From Anaerolinea thermophila UNI-1 (GTDB lineage Bacteria; Chloroflexota; Anaerolineae; Anaerolineales; Anaerolineaceae), in contig NC_014960.1 in assembly GCF_000199675.1 (NCBI RefSeq), positions 1,922,001 through 1,986,000 of the forward strand: a DNA stretch of 64,000 nucleotides, read 5' to 3'. Below, in pieces: positions 26,701 through 34,907 of this stretch. Position 1 is the stretch's first letter; every line of letters starts with the position of its first letter. The translations under genes and the position numbers were made by a program. Under the pieces are notes generated by a model. That model was not told the origin of the DNA and ran no database searches. It was given only the letters and a program-made list of their open reading frames with translations.

Positions 26701-27220
26701 AGATGCCCACTGGCTAACACTGATCGGGTGGATCTTTACAGCCAACTTGGGAAAAATTGCTGGTGTTGAAGATACCCACGGATTGTCACGCTCATGGTTA
26801 GACGAATGGCGTCTTTCCAAAGCCATCTATGATAGTGGAATGAGCCTGGGATTAAACGAACAGCAATCCTCTCAGGTGGTTTCTATGGTGCGTATTCTAA
26901 TTGAGCAGCAAAACTGGTTTGAGAAGAATTTGAAAACCCCAGTTCGCCAAATCATGGAAAAATGGTTAGAAAATGATGAAATTCGTCGCTACCTTGGAGT
27001 CAACCGGTATAAAGAGATTCTCTGGTTCAATCAAGAGGCTTTCGAGGATTTTGTCTGGTGGATGTATCTGTTATCTGTTTTTGAAACGTTGCTGACTCCA
27101 AATGCCAGTGCCAACCTGTTTACCGAGCGAGCCATTTTAGGTTTTGACATTGTGCAAAAACTTCTAAAGGGATTAAAAACCTCCCAATATCAGGTAGCCA
27201 AACTGCTGGAAGCCCTCTAA
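23759..27220 (+). CDS. Very large alpha-amylase family protein (GH13-like)
   Basis: 1,153-residue protein without a signal peptide, so probably cytoplasmic. A 330-residue N-terminal region of unknown fold precedes a GH13 (beta/alpha)8 barrel: region I DMVPNHMG, nucleophile Asp514 in IRFDAAMTL, acid/base Glu579 in LLAEAFW, third carboxylate Asp640 in NNPDERT. After the barrel and a beta domain come about 330 helical residues with no family I recognise. Typical GH13 enzymes have 450-700 residues. It converges on a GH57 gene with a four-base overlap of stops; both probably act on intracellular alpha-glucan. ATG at 23762 is an equally good start. Confidence 0.88.
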   Translation: MMEFHVSRQARDRYHFDLSLFGYHGNVIFANFHAARLFAQKINQQRDLVSYPEQAVKAGQVNALGLMDEIFHHVVSLYQQQRNPQAFAKALQFLNDQFGSPAIDHLLLKFIQEFPPVSVYLGQVSPEEYLEGETEGIPNREALVEELMMLWITNQNPATHPFVELFDDDRLASETIYRPFIQSLHEFFETQPFFGPDRQNLIDFLRSPAIAVPYSLTGQLEYIRERWAELLGKFLYRLLSSLDLVKEEEKASFFGPGPTLIPVYDRFHLGELEVEAFSPDREWMPRLVLLAKNTYVWLYQLSQKYQRPIQRLDQIPDEELAELASWGFTGLWLIGLWERSRASARIKQLCGNPEAIASAYSLYDYEIASDLGGESAYQNLRERAWQYGIRLASDMVPNHMGIDSRWLVNHPDWFIQLDYSPFPSYTFTGPDLSSDPSVTIQLEDHYYDRTDAAVVFKYYDHRDGRTRYIYHGNDGTSMPWNDTAQLNYLIPEVREAVIQTILHVARKFPIIRFDAAMTLAKRHYQRLWYPEPGTGGAIPSRAEHGMTREQFNTVFPKEFWREVVDRVAQEAPDTLLLAEAFWLMEGYFVRTLGMHRVYNSAFMNMLRNEENNKYRALIKNTLEFDPEILKRYVNFMNNPDERTAVDQFGKGDKYFGICVLMSTLPGLPMFGHGQLEGYSEKYGMEFRKPMWNEQPDRDLIERHRREIAPILHRRALFAGIDNFLFYDFVTPNGWVDENVFAYSNGIGSQRALVVVHNRFASTEGWIRTSTPFLVKGQGNRSLVQKSLIEGLGLNPDANWYTIARDQATGLEYLFSNAEITQNGLHLSLNAYEYHVFMDFQQVKDDEWQSYRQLYEYLNGKGVPNIQEAIRELVLRPVLTAFREIIHPGYVRYLVESRLKTPQQTLPSYLLEEAKAKYNRLLDGVSAISGYNFNRKEMLSSMKLTLQTALSIQILGNRYPLPTSKKYAQAMSYLGGGISQNADAHWLTLIGWIFTANLGKIAGVEDTHGLSRSWLDEWRLSKAIYDSGMSLGLNEQQSSQVVSMVRILIEQQNWFEKNLKTPVRQIMEKWLENDEIRRYLGVNRYKEILWFNQEAFEDFVWWMYLLSVFETLLTPNASANLFTERAILGFDIVQKLLKGLKTSQYQVAKLLEAL

Positions 27221-28638
27221 ACCTTTACTTTCCAGAAATCCTGTGCGCGCTGGAGATGCTTGACAAATACTTCGTCAGCGGTTAATCCAGTGCGCCAGGA
27301 TTTTACGTGTCTTAACTTTTCCCGGGCAACTTGAGTTAAGTCCCGTCCATAAACCAGTTGAGTAAGCCATAAGGCTTGAGCGGCATAGGCGACATTATTT
27401 TTCGGCTCAATGCGGTCAAAATCATCAAAGAACCATCCACAGGAAGTAAACATACGCTGGCGCTCATACTGAGCACGAAGCAAGAGATAAAGTTCGTCAC
27501 GAAGACTGACATCCAGCGGCTTTCCCATCACCTGCTCATACAACACATCCAGACTGATTTCCCCAAACACAACCCGGATATATTGATGGCGCAATTCCCA
27601 GGGATTGTTTCCACCTTCCCCGACAACTTCCAGATATATTTTATCTATAGTCTCTGCAATCTCATTAAAGGCTTCCCTCAAAGGAGCTTTCCACGAGGCA
27701 TTTGGCGTACAGGGGCACTCCCCCGCCCAGCGCAATACACCATGATGACACGACCAGGATGAAGGCTCAATAATTTCAACCGTTTCAGTCGGCGGGAATT
27801 CCTTTAACCACCTGGCAGGATAAATCAGTTCAATGGGTTTATCCTGAATCGCTCCATTTACCAGATAGGCTAAAAACTTATCTCGAAAGGCTTGATGATG
27901 TCCATAAAGTTCCCCGTCCGAAGCCAGCAACGTTAACGTCGGCGCACCCCCATTTTGATTAATCCATCCGACTTTTGGAAGGAGAAATTCCTGCACAAAG
28001 GTATCTGCGTTTACCGTTGCCCCAGGGTCAAAACTCAGACGGGTACTGATGGACTGATCGTAAAAGAACACCGAAATTGCCTTCCCATTTGGTAAAGCCA
28101 CCCTGTACGGGTGAGTTGGAGAAACCGGGATATCTTTCCCCTGCCAGGGAGCAAGAATGGTAAACTCAATCCCATTTTCGGCCAGAACTTCCAGGGTTTC
28201 CAAATCCACTGCAGTTTCAGGCAACCACATCCCTTTGGGGGGATAACCAAAGCGCATCTCATAGTCATACATTCCCCAACGAACCTGAGTAATTTTATCC
28301 AGGCGTGTGGCAAGGGGTAGAATGGTATGATGATATGACTGTGCCATGGCATTGCTTACCCCATACCGCTCAACATTTGTCTGTGCTTGTTGAATGATTC
28401 GCTTAAGAGTTATCGGATCATAATCAAACATCCACTCCATCAACGTTGGACCGATATTGAAGGAAATCTTTTCATAGTTATGCAAAATGGCGTTGGGGTA
28501 ATAACATTGAGCATGGATGCGCTCATTCCAGTTGCGGAATGGAGTCGCTCCAGGTTCAACAGGAATTTCGCCAGTAAGCGGATCTTCACGTGGTGGTTGA
28601 TAGAAATGAGCATGAATGCATAAATATAACGGTTTCAT
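27217..28638 (-). CDS. Glycoside hydrolase family 57 protein
   Basis: 473-residue GH57-fold protein. The N-terminal barrel begins LCIHAHFYQPPRE (family motif HxHxxQP). The predicted nucleophile is Glu141 in GMWLPETAVD and the acid/base Asp241 in LLASDGELYGHH. A helical C-terminal domain follows. GH57 members act on alpha-glucans as amylases, branching enzymes or 4-alpha-glucanotransferases; this sequence resembles the DUF3536-containing branch whose activity is poorly known. No signal peptide. It overlaps the convergent GH13 gene by four bases. Confidence 0.9.
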   Translation of the reverse strand: MKPLYLCIHAHFYQPPREDPLTGEIPVEPGATPFRNWNERIHAQCYYPNAILHNYEKISFNIGPTLMEWMFDYDPITLKRIIQQAQTNVERYGVSNAMAQSYHHTILPLATRLDKITQVRWGMYDYEMRFGYPPKGMWLPETAVDLETLEVLAENGIEFTILAPWQGKDIPVSPTHPYRVALPNGKAISVFFYDQSISTRLSFDPGATVNADTFVQEFLLPKVGWINQNGGAPTLTLLASDGELYGHHQAFRDKFLAYLVNGAIQDKPIELIYPARWLKEFPPTETVEIIEPSSWSCHHGVLRWAGECPCTPNASWKAPLREAFNEIAETIDKIYLEVVGEGGNNPWELRHQYIRVVFGEISLDVLYEQVMGKPLDVSLRDELYLLLRAQYERQRMFTSCGWFFDDFDRIEPKNNVAYAAQALWLTQLVYGRDLTQVAREKLRHVKSWRTGLTADEVFVKHLQRAQDFWKVKV

Positions 28639-28647
28639 GCTAACAAA

Positions 28648-29544
28648 TTATCCTGCAGCCTTCAAATAGTGTAAACGATGGGTAAAACGTTCAGGCATGA
28701 TTCCCAAAAATCTGGGTAAGGTATCCAGGGAAGTAATTCTGTCTGCCGCTAAGTAATCCAATAAATAAAGGGGGAGAAACATGGATTGCCTGCGCGTGGA
28801 ATACTTTCGAGAGAAGAAACGCAACAACCCCGGCGACAAGGAAATAAACACTCGCCGTAACCCCAAAAAATCCCTGATCGACCGGCAGACCTCATAAAAG
28901 GTTAAATACTCCGGTCCTCCTATTGAAAAGACCTGGTTTTCAGCACGGGGGTCGTCCAATAAAAGCGATAACGCCATTACCAAATCGCCAATCCATAAGG
29001 GTTGCAAAGATACTCTGCCCTCACCCGGAAGAAAAAAAACGCTTGGGGATTTTCTCATGGCGGTAGCAACAGGCAAAGTGAAATGATCACCAGCACCAAA
29101 TACCAGCGCTGATCTCACAATTGTATATGGAACTTCAGACTGGAGAATAATCTTCTCTACCCATCCTTTAGCCTGTAAGGCAGGAAAGGCTGACAAGCGA
29201 TCCGCCCCCAAATGGCTCAAGTATATAAAACGCTCAACCCTGGAGCGCAATGCCGCCTGCACGAGGATTTCAGCAAAAGCCTTCTCCTGACTGAGAAAAA
29301 TTTCCGGACTTTCAGAATGTTCTGCACTGGCAAGATGAATGACATGACTAACGCCTTTTAAAGCGGATTGGATCCCCCTTTCGTCCGATGGAGCACAAAT
29401 GACCACTTCAACAGGCACTTTTTCGGGGAGAAGAGGTGTAAGGGGAGAGGGGCGCAGCAAAACACGCACAGAATGCCCCATTTCAACCAAATGAGGGACC
29501 AAATGACGACCAATGAAGCCGGTTGCACCGGTGATAAGGAACAT
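28648..29544 (-). CDS. NAD(P)-binding atypical SDR (epimerase/NmrA-like)
   Basis: 298 residues. The Rossmann motif GATGFIGRHLVPHL is at residues 5-18, followed by a SDR-like core (VSHVIHLAS, RFIYLSHLGADRLS). The usual Tyr-X3-Lys is not clear, so it is of the complex-I NDUFA9-like or NmrA-like atypical type that may bind rather than turn over nucleotide. A membrane-proximal basic segment near residue 235 (RFFSRKYSTRRQ) is notable. It lies nine bases downstream of the GH57 start on the same strand, so the GH57 gene follows it in one transcript. Confidence 0.82.
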   Translation of the reverse strand: MFLITGATGFIGRHLVPHLVEMGHSVRVLLRPSPLTPLLPEKVPVEVVICAPSDERGIQSALKGVSHVIHLASAEHSESPEIFLSQEKAFAEILVQAALRSRVERFIYLSHLGADRLSAFPALQAKGWVEKIILQSEVPYTIVRSALVFGAGDHFTLPVATAMRKSPSVFFLPGEGRVSLQPLWIGDLVMALSLLLDDPRAENQVFSIGGPEYLTFYEVCRSIRDFLGLRRVFISLSPGLLRFFSRKYSTRRQSMFLPLYLLDYLAADRITSLDTLPRFLGIMPERFTHRLHYLKAAG

Positions 29545-29637
29545 CGTTGGAATTATAGCAGATTATCCTCTGGCACGACTCTTGCTCCACAATATGCAAT
29601 AGACATGTTGACTATAACGCTGTGGAGGCAATACCGC

Positions 29638-30864
29638 ATGGAATCAACTCCATCCCCTATTCCCCTCGGATTTCATTACTTTACCGATATGGAACACTAT
29701 CGGTTACAAGATGCCCTCGACTTCATTCCACTTATTAAATCGGTGAGAGGTACTTTTCTGTTTTTACCTGTTTATTCCAGCATTGCTATCCCAGAATACT
29801 TTCTCTCCGCATGGATTGCAGAGAGCATTCAACCCATTATCCATTTGAAAATCCCTATCGAAAATGCTTCCCAAAACCATGACCTTTATTTGCTGATTGA
29901 AACTTACGCAAAACGAGGAATAAAGCATCTGATTTTCTTCGATCGCCCAAATATGCGCAGAGCATGGCCCCCTCCTGTGTGGGTGCTTTCTAATCTGGTA
30001 GAAAGATTTGTTGATCAGATTCTCCCGCTTTTTGAGTTTTCTAACAAATTGGGAGTTCTTCCCGTACTACCTCCCCTTGAGCCTGGGGGAGATTACTGGG
30101 ATACCCTTTTCCTGAAATCGACTCTGCAAGCGCTCCAAAGGAGAAATGCTCATCTTCAGTTTGGTTATTCGGCTTACGGATGGACCTGTGGTCATCCCCT
30201 CAATTGGGGAGCCGGTGGTCCAGAACGCTGGCCTCTCAGTCTGCCGTATCACCCTATTCAGGGAAACGAGGACCATCGAGGCATCCGTATTTTTGAATGG
30301 TACTCTTCTATAGCGAAATCCTTTGGATTTGACCATTTACCGTTATTTATTCTTGACTCTGGAAAACCCGATACTCCTTTGAATTCCTTTGAAGAATGGC
30401 AGGCAATAGAAATCCTGAATCTTATTCGTTCCGAACAAGCAGCGGGAAAAGATATCGATGTTCAAACCCTGGGATTGTGGATGCCGGCGGAAATGGATAG
30501 CGCAGAGTTTCAGAGAGGAATCGAAAAAATTAAGGAATGGCAGGATCGTCTTGAAGCCAAGAACACTGCCCAGGCTGTTCATCCAAACTCTGCTTCCGTA
30601 ATAGAACATTACGTACTTATAGGAGACAGCCACCCTGCAATTACAGACTGGCGATTAAGGGCTTCTCATGCTTTTGTTCTCAAACACAAAGCCACATTAG
30701 GCTTTTCCCTTCAACAAGCCTCAAAGGCAAAACGGGTAACTATCCTCGCCACGGAAGAAGAGATTCCGGAGGAAAACCTCAATGATTTGAGGCATCAGGG
30801 CATTCTGGTGGAGAGGATCAGTGAAACTGGCACAGCCCTTGCAACAATCCTGCGTGAGAGGTGA
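29638..30864 (+). CDS. Uncharacterised protein, possibly TIM-barrel-like
   Basis: 408 residues, no signal peptide and no family I recognise. The chain alternates predicted strands and helices (GTFLFLPVYSS, PIIHLKIPIE, IKHLIFFDRP, LGVLPVLPPL, LPLFILDSG), which suggests a beta/alpha barrel, plus a C-terminal Rossmann-like piece (VTILATEEEIPEENL). A conserved-looking aromatic/Gly patch WTCGHPLNWGAGGPERWP is near residue 185. ATG 29638 has GGAGG nine bases upstream; the frame is open further upstream but overlaps the divergent gene. The ftsZ homologue follows after three bases, so they are co-transcribed. Confidence 0.75.
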   Translation: MESTPSPIPLGFHYFTDMEHYRLQDALDFIPLIKSVRGTFLFLPVYSSIAIPEYFLSAWIAESIQPIIHLKIPIENASQNHDLYLLIETYAKRGIKHLIFFDRPNMRRAWPPPVWVLSNLVERFVDQILPLFEFSNKLGVLPVLPPLEPGGDYWDTLFLKSTLQALQRRNAHLQFGYSAYGWTCGHPLNWGAGGPERWPLSLPYHPIQGNEDHRGIRIFEWYSSIAKSFGFDHLPLFILDSGKPDTPLNSFEEWQAIEILNLIRSEQAAGKDIDVQTLGLWMPAEMDSAEFQRGIEKIKEWQDRLEAKNTAQAVHPNSASVIEHYVLIGDSHPAITDWRLRASHAFVLKHKATLGFSLQQASKAKRVTILATEEEIPEENLNDLRHQGILVERISETGTALATILRER

Positions 30865-30867
30865 GCC

Positions 30868-31987
30868 ATGTTTACAAAACCACAGCAAATTAACTCCCAT
30901 TTTCATCTTCCCAACCTGAAAGTATTGGGGTTAGGAGGAGGCGGTTCAAACGCAGTCAACCGCATGATTGAACTTGATTTGAAAGGCGTGGAATTTATCG
31001 CCGCAAATACCGACCTGCAAGCCCTCAAACAATCCCTGGCTCCCAAGAAAATTGTGCTGGGACCACGAACTACTCGAGGACTGGGAGCAGGAGGCAATCC
31101 CATTCAGGGAGAACTGGCGGCTGAAGAGAGTTTCAATGTTTTGTGTGATGTCCTGCGCGGCGCAGATATGGTCTTCCTGACCGCCGGCATGGGGGGGGGG
31201 CACAGGAACAGGCTCCATTCCTGTTGCCGCCCGGGCTGCTCGCTCAGTTGGAGCAGTAACCGTGGCGATTGTTACCATGCCTTTCGGCTTTGAAGTGGGA
31301 AAACGGCAGAAAAATGCCCGGGAAGGACTCATGAAACTCCAACCCCATGCAGACACATTGATTACAGTACCCAATGATCAGTTACTGAAAATTGCCTCGC
31401 CTAACTTACCTCTGGACATGGCATTCCGCCTGGCAGATGATGTGCTCCGGCAGGGAATTCAAGGCATTTCCGAATTGATCACACAACCTGGTTTGATTAA
31501 CGTGGATTTTGCCCATATTCGGCAGGTGATGCAGCATGGAGGTGGATCTTTGATGGCTATTGGAATTGGAGAGGGAAACTCCAAAGCCCTGAAAGCCGTA
31601 GAACATGCTCTCCATCACCCCCTGCTGGATTCAATCAGCCTTGACTCGGCTACAGGAATCATTGCCAACTTCACAGGCGGTGCCGACCTGACCTTTATGG
31701 AACTGATGGAAGCCATGCAATTCCTTCAGGAACAAACTCATGGAAAAGCAGAAATTATCCCCGGCGTGATTACTGACGAACGCATGAGAGATCGTGCCCA
31801 GGTCATCTTAATCGTGACAGGAGTCGGTGCCACCCCTGTTGAAGCTCTGCGCTCTCCCCTCCCCGTTCAACAAAATATGCCTGTCCACCCTCCTGCTCAA
31901 GCGGTCGAAGTCAGCACTACCATACCAGCAGAAATCTCCGCAACTGATTTGGATCTGCCGGCATTCATGCGGCGAAGATTGCACTAA
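30868..31987 (+). pseudogene. ftsZ: FtsZ-family tubulin homologue with a +1 frameshift in a G10 run
   Basis: FtsZ polymerises with GTP into the division ring. The first 108 codons read VLGLGGGGSNAVNRM and AANTDLQAL, normal FtsZ motifs, up to FLTAGMGGG. There the DNA has ten G (31191-31200); nine would restore the signature GGGTGTGS. In the other frame the rest of FtsZ follows to 31987 (AIVTMPFGFE, TVPNDQLL, NVDFAHIRQVM, NFTGGADLTFME, ITDERMRDRAQVILI). Removing one G gives 372 residues, complete for FtsZ without a long tail. Because FtsZ is usually essential, a sequencing error, slippage-corrected expression or a second ftsZ elsewhere are all possible. It is the second gene of a co-directional group. 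Confidence 0.85.
31191..31200 (+). repeat. Homopolymeric run of ten G inside ftsZ
   Basis: Ten consecutive G directly within the codons for the GTP-binding loop GGGTGTG. One G too many for the frame. Confidence 0.95.
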
Positions 31988-32008
31988 TCAACCGAGGAAC
32001 GTCTGAAA

Positions 32009-32224
32009 ATGGATACTCACCTCTTATCCAAAATTTGTAAAGAAGTTTACCGGCAATTTCCAGAAGTAGCCGGAATTGCTCCCAAGATCACCGAACGCCC
32101 TGATGGACATTTGCTCGTCTTTAAGGGCAATGCAATCACAGCCGATGGACGTAAACTTCTTCGAACCGTGCGCGCGGTTGTCAATCATCAGGGGAAAATT
32201 ACCAAGTTAACAACTTCGAAATAA
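32009..32224 (+). CDS. Small conserved-looking protein of unknown function
   Basis: 71 residues, 21 bases after ftsZ on the same strand, with GAGGAACG before the ATG. Basic with mixed strand/helix pattern (RPDGHLLVFKGNAITADG, then KLLRTVRAVVNHQGKITKL). No family recognised. The codon pattern and position in the group support a real gene. Confidence 0.65.
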   Translation: MDTHLLSKICKEVYRQFPEVAGIAPKITERPDGHLLVFKGNAITADGRKLLRTVRAVVNHQGKITKLTTSK

Positions 32225-32247
32225 ACCACCTGAATTGGAGCAAATGT

Positions 32248-32457
32248 ATGAGACCTAGCCTAACCAGCCAAATGGAACTGCTCGCATACAATCTGGTCAT
32301 TACAGCCTTAAACCGTTCCACGTTCATTCGCACGATTACCCGCCTGGTGCTTTCCGGTTCTCACCAAAGCAAGGAATGGTTATGGCTTGTTGGACTTTTA
32401 GCCTGCGGAGTGTTCGGGTTTGTATTTGGTTTTTGTCTGGTGTTTTTCTTAGGATAA
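32248..32457 (+). CDS. Small membrane protein of unknown function
   Basis: 69 residues. A charged, helical N-terminal half (about 40 residues) is followed by one strongly hydrophobic segment rich in Gly, Val and Phe (WLVGLLACGVFGFVFGF). GGAGC lies seven bases before ATG 32248. It sits between two genes of the ftsZ group with gaps of 23 and nine bases. Function unknown. Confidence 0.6.
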   Translation: MRPSLTSQMELLAYNLVITALNRSTFIRTITRLVLSGSHQSKEWLWLVGLLACGVFGFVFGFCLVFFLG

Positions 32458-32466
32458 AAGTAACTT

Positions 32467-33111
32467 ATGAACAAACAAACCTGGAGTATCTTCTTTATTT
32501 TTGCATTCGCGCTCTCCCTCTGGTTTGGCTTTCTCGTGGCTATTCGGATGGAACAATTAGGGCTAATCCACTTTTCTGCTTCAACCTCTACTGAGCCTCA
32601 GTCCCAGGTAAATTACCTGCTCATTGAGGTAGACTCGCTCACTTCAAGAACGCCGGTTTTCCAATCCGCATGGATAGCCCTTCGATATCAATCCTCAACC
32701 CAATCTGCGCTTCATCTCATTCGGATAGATACCTCAGAAGAGTTTCACACAAATTTACAAAACGCATTCCAAGTTAGACAAAACAAACTCGGTTCAAAAT
32801 TTACCAAGCATTTAACCAAAAAAGGATATGAATGGGGCTATTTTATTGTTGTAGATCAGGAAAGTTTAAAAACTCTAAAACTTGCCTTTCCAAAGGAAAT
32901 ATCTGACTCCACAGAGAACAACCTGAAAGGTTTACTCTCTGCAACCTGTCAGGTGCTTGGCGCGCGCCCTATTCTCTCTTACCCGGTCAATTTTGACACT
33001 CTCAAAGAACATATCGTCACCAACTGGACGAAAGATCTGGCAAACAAAGAATGGGAGAGGCTGACAGCCTCTCCCAAAACCACCCGATGTGAATGGTACC
33101 CTACGAATTAA
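32467..33111 (+). CDS. Membrane-anchored protein of unknown function
   Basis: 214 residues. One N-terminal signal anchor (about residues 7-26), then a soluble extracytoplasmic part of mixed alpha/beta pattern. A stretch with LLIEVDSLTSRTP and LHLIRIDTSEEF recalls LytR-CpsA-Psr domains, but I cannot support that assignment. It is last of the group beginning at 29638 and its 3' end overlaps the convergent LacI gene by 11 bases. Confidence 0.7.
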   Translation: MNKQTWSIFFIFAFALSLWFGFLVAIRMEQLGLIHFSASTSTEPQSQVNYLLIEVDSLTSRTPVFQSAWIALRYQSSTQSALHLIRIDTSEEFHTNLQNAFQVRQNKLGSKFTKHLTKKGYEWGYFIVVDQESLKTLKLAFPKEISDSTENNLKGLLSATCQVLGARPILSYPVNFDTLKEHIVTNWTKDLANKEWERLTASPKTTRCEWYPTN

Positions 33112-34117
33112 TCTCACCGGTGCTGGAACGAATAATCAATTGAGGAGAGATGCGTTTGTGCTCTATGGAGAAGTTTCTCTTCTCAATCCGGTCAAGAAGG
33201 TATTCAATTCCAACACGAGCCTGCTCATTGTAGTCTTGTTTTACTGTGGTAAGAGGCGGTTCAAAGAAGGATGAAATTAATTCGTCATCAAAACCGACTA
33301 CGGAAATATCATAGGGAACTCGGAGACCACATTCGTGAATTGCCCGTAACGCCCCCAGCGCCATCAGGTCATTACCACAAATTAATGCAGAAAAACGCTT
33401 TCCATTGTTTTTGAGCAACTGACGAGTCAACTGATACCCACTGGGCACGGTAAAATCGCCCTCTAACCAATCCACCAGTTCAAGTCCGTATTCTCTTGCA
33501 ATACCTTCTACCGCACGATGACGCATTCGAGCGTCATAGTTGATCATTAAGCCACTAACTTCTGCAATTTTTTGATGCCCTAATTGCGCCAGGTGACGCA
33601 ACACAGCACGCATGCCCTGCTCCTGATCGAATAACACAGCAGGCACATGCTCTACAGGCTCTCCCCCTAACTGAATATAAGGCACCCCCCGACAAAACCG
33701 ATTCAGTTCTTCAGCAGTGTAAATTCCCTGGGGATCAATAAACAAAAAGCCATCCACTATTCTGGAAGAAACCTCGTTGAGCAAATTCTGCAATTCATCA
33801 CGGGAAACGGGTTCTTTCAGCATGGATAACCCAACACGATAACCACGTTCATCAGCATGCTGGATAATCGCTGGAACAGGAGCAAGAAAACGTGGGTTGA
33901 GATGTACCAGATAGAGGGTTTGGGAACGCCCAGTGATCAGGCTGCGCGCCGCGCGATTAGGGTGATAGTCCAGAATGCGAATGGCTTCCAAAACCCGCTC
34001 TCGGGTTTCACTGGCAACATTGGGACTGTTGTTAATTACACGGGAAACAGTTTGATGAGATACATTTGCTAAACGAGCAACATCATGTAAAGTCGGATGA
34101 CGGGTTGCCGAAACCAC
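33101..34117 (-). CDS. LacI-family transcriptional regulator
   Basis: 338 residues. The N-terminal HTH is textbook (TLHDVARLANVSHQTVSRVINNSPNVASETRERV) with the hinge helix HPNRAARSL, then a periplasmic-binding-protein-like effector domain that binds a sugar or related ligand. Length is normal. It is divergent from the HAD phosphatase gene, and the 112-base gap carries two TATAAT boxes (34151-34156, 34197-34202). It may control that gene or itself. The effector is unknown. Confidence 0.93.
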   Translation of the reverse strand: MVSATRHPTLHDVARLANVSHQTVSRVINNSPNVASETRERVLEAIRILDYHPNRAARSLITGRSQTLYLVHLNPRFLAPVPAIIQHADERGYRVGLSMLKEPVSRDELQNLLNEVSSRIVDGFLFIDPQGIYTAEELNRFCRGVPYIQLGGEPVEHVPAVLFDQEQGMRAVLRHLAQLGHQKIAEVSGLMINYDARMRHRAVEGIAREYGLELVDWLEGDFTVPSGYQLTRQLLKNNGKRFSALICGNDLMALGALRAIHECGLRVPYDISVVGFDDELISSFFEPPLTTVKQDYNEQARVGIEYLLDRIEKRNFSIEHKRISPQLIIRSSTGEINS

Positions 34118-34229
34118 CAGAGTTCACCTCTGAGCAAGAATTTCCTTTATTATAATCCCAGTTGATGCTTGGATTAGAAAATGCTTATGCTTCGTTTATA
34201 ATCACACCAATCTGAAAATGGAGTAAAGA

Positions 34230-34889
34230 ATGACCATTGAAGCCTTAATTTTTGATCTGGATGGACTGCTCATCGATTCGGAACGCCTCTCTCAAAGATC
34301 ATGGTCTCAGGTCATGGCAGAGGCAGGGTATCTTCTGAGCGAAGATATCTATCACCAAATGATTGGCAGAACCGAGAAAGATGTCAAAGCCATTCTTAAG
34401 CAAGCCTTTGGAAACAATTTTCCATTTGAAGACATGTATCGAAAGAGAGAGCAACGATTCTTTGAGATCATAGAACAAGAAGGTATGCCAAGAAAAGCGG
34501 GTTGGGATGAATTAGCCCAGTATATTCTCCAAAACGGGCTGAGAACAGCTGTAGCTTCTTCTACCTATCGGCGATTGGCAGAGAAAAAATTAAGCGCCGC
34601 GAGACTGCTCTCTTTTTTTGAAGTGATTGTTACGGGTGATGAAGTCTCCCATGGCAAGCCTGCGCCAGATCTTTTTCTCACTGCTGCCAGCAAGTTAGCA
34701 ATTCCACCTGAAAAATGCGTTGTATTAGAGGATTCGGAAGCAGGCATTCAAGCAGCATACAACGCCGGAATGAAATGCATTCATATTCCTGATATTCAAC
34801 CGATCAGCCCACAGACTTTAATGCTGGTATGGCACCAGGTGTCTTCACTAGCAAAAGTTCGAGAGATTCTGGAAAAGGAAATTTCCTGA
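34230..34889 (+). CDS. HAD-superfamily hydrolase, beta-phosphoglucomutase-like
   Basis: 219 residues. The HAD catalytic motif DLDGLLIDSE has nucleophile Asp9 and acid/base Asp11. Motif II is AVASST, motif III Lys is in GKPAPDLFL, and motif IV is VVLEDSEAG. A helical C1 cap lies between motifs I and II, as in beta-phosphoglucomutase and sugar phosphatases. Cytoplasmic. Proximity to a LacI regulator suggests sugar phosphate turnover (inferred). Confidence 0.9.
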   Translation: MTIEALIFDLDGLLIDSERLSQRSWSQVMAEAGYLLSEDIYHQMIGRTEKDVKAILKQAFGNNFPFEDMYRKREQRFFEIIEQEGMPRKAGWDELAQYILQNGLRTAVASSTYRRLAEKKLSAARLLSFFEVIVTGDEVSHGKPAPDLFLTAASKLAIPPEKCVVLEDSEAGIQAAYNAGMKCIHIPDIQPISPQTLMLVWHQVSSLAKVREILEKEIS

Positions 34890-34907
34890 TTTTCTTCTTG
34901 TATTGCA

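Noticed and set aside
29368..29637. N-terminal extension of the unknown protein at 29638
   Set aside because: Overlaps the divergent SDR gene, crosses the promoter region, and a GGAGG site precedes ATG 29638.
31191..31200. Programmed frameshift in ftsZ
   Set aside because: I see no supporting downstream structure or internal ribosome binding site; sequencing error or slippage is simpler, so I do not claim it.
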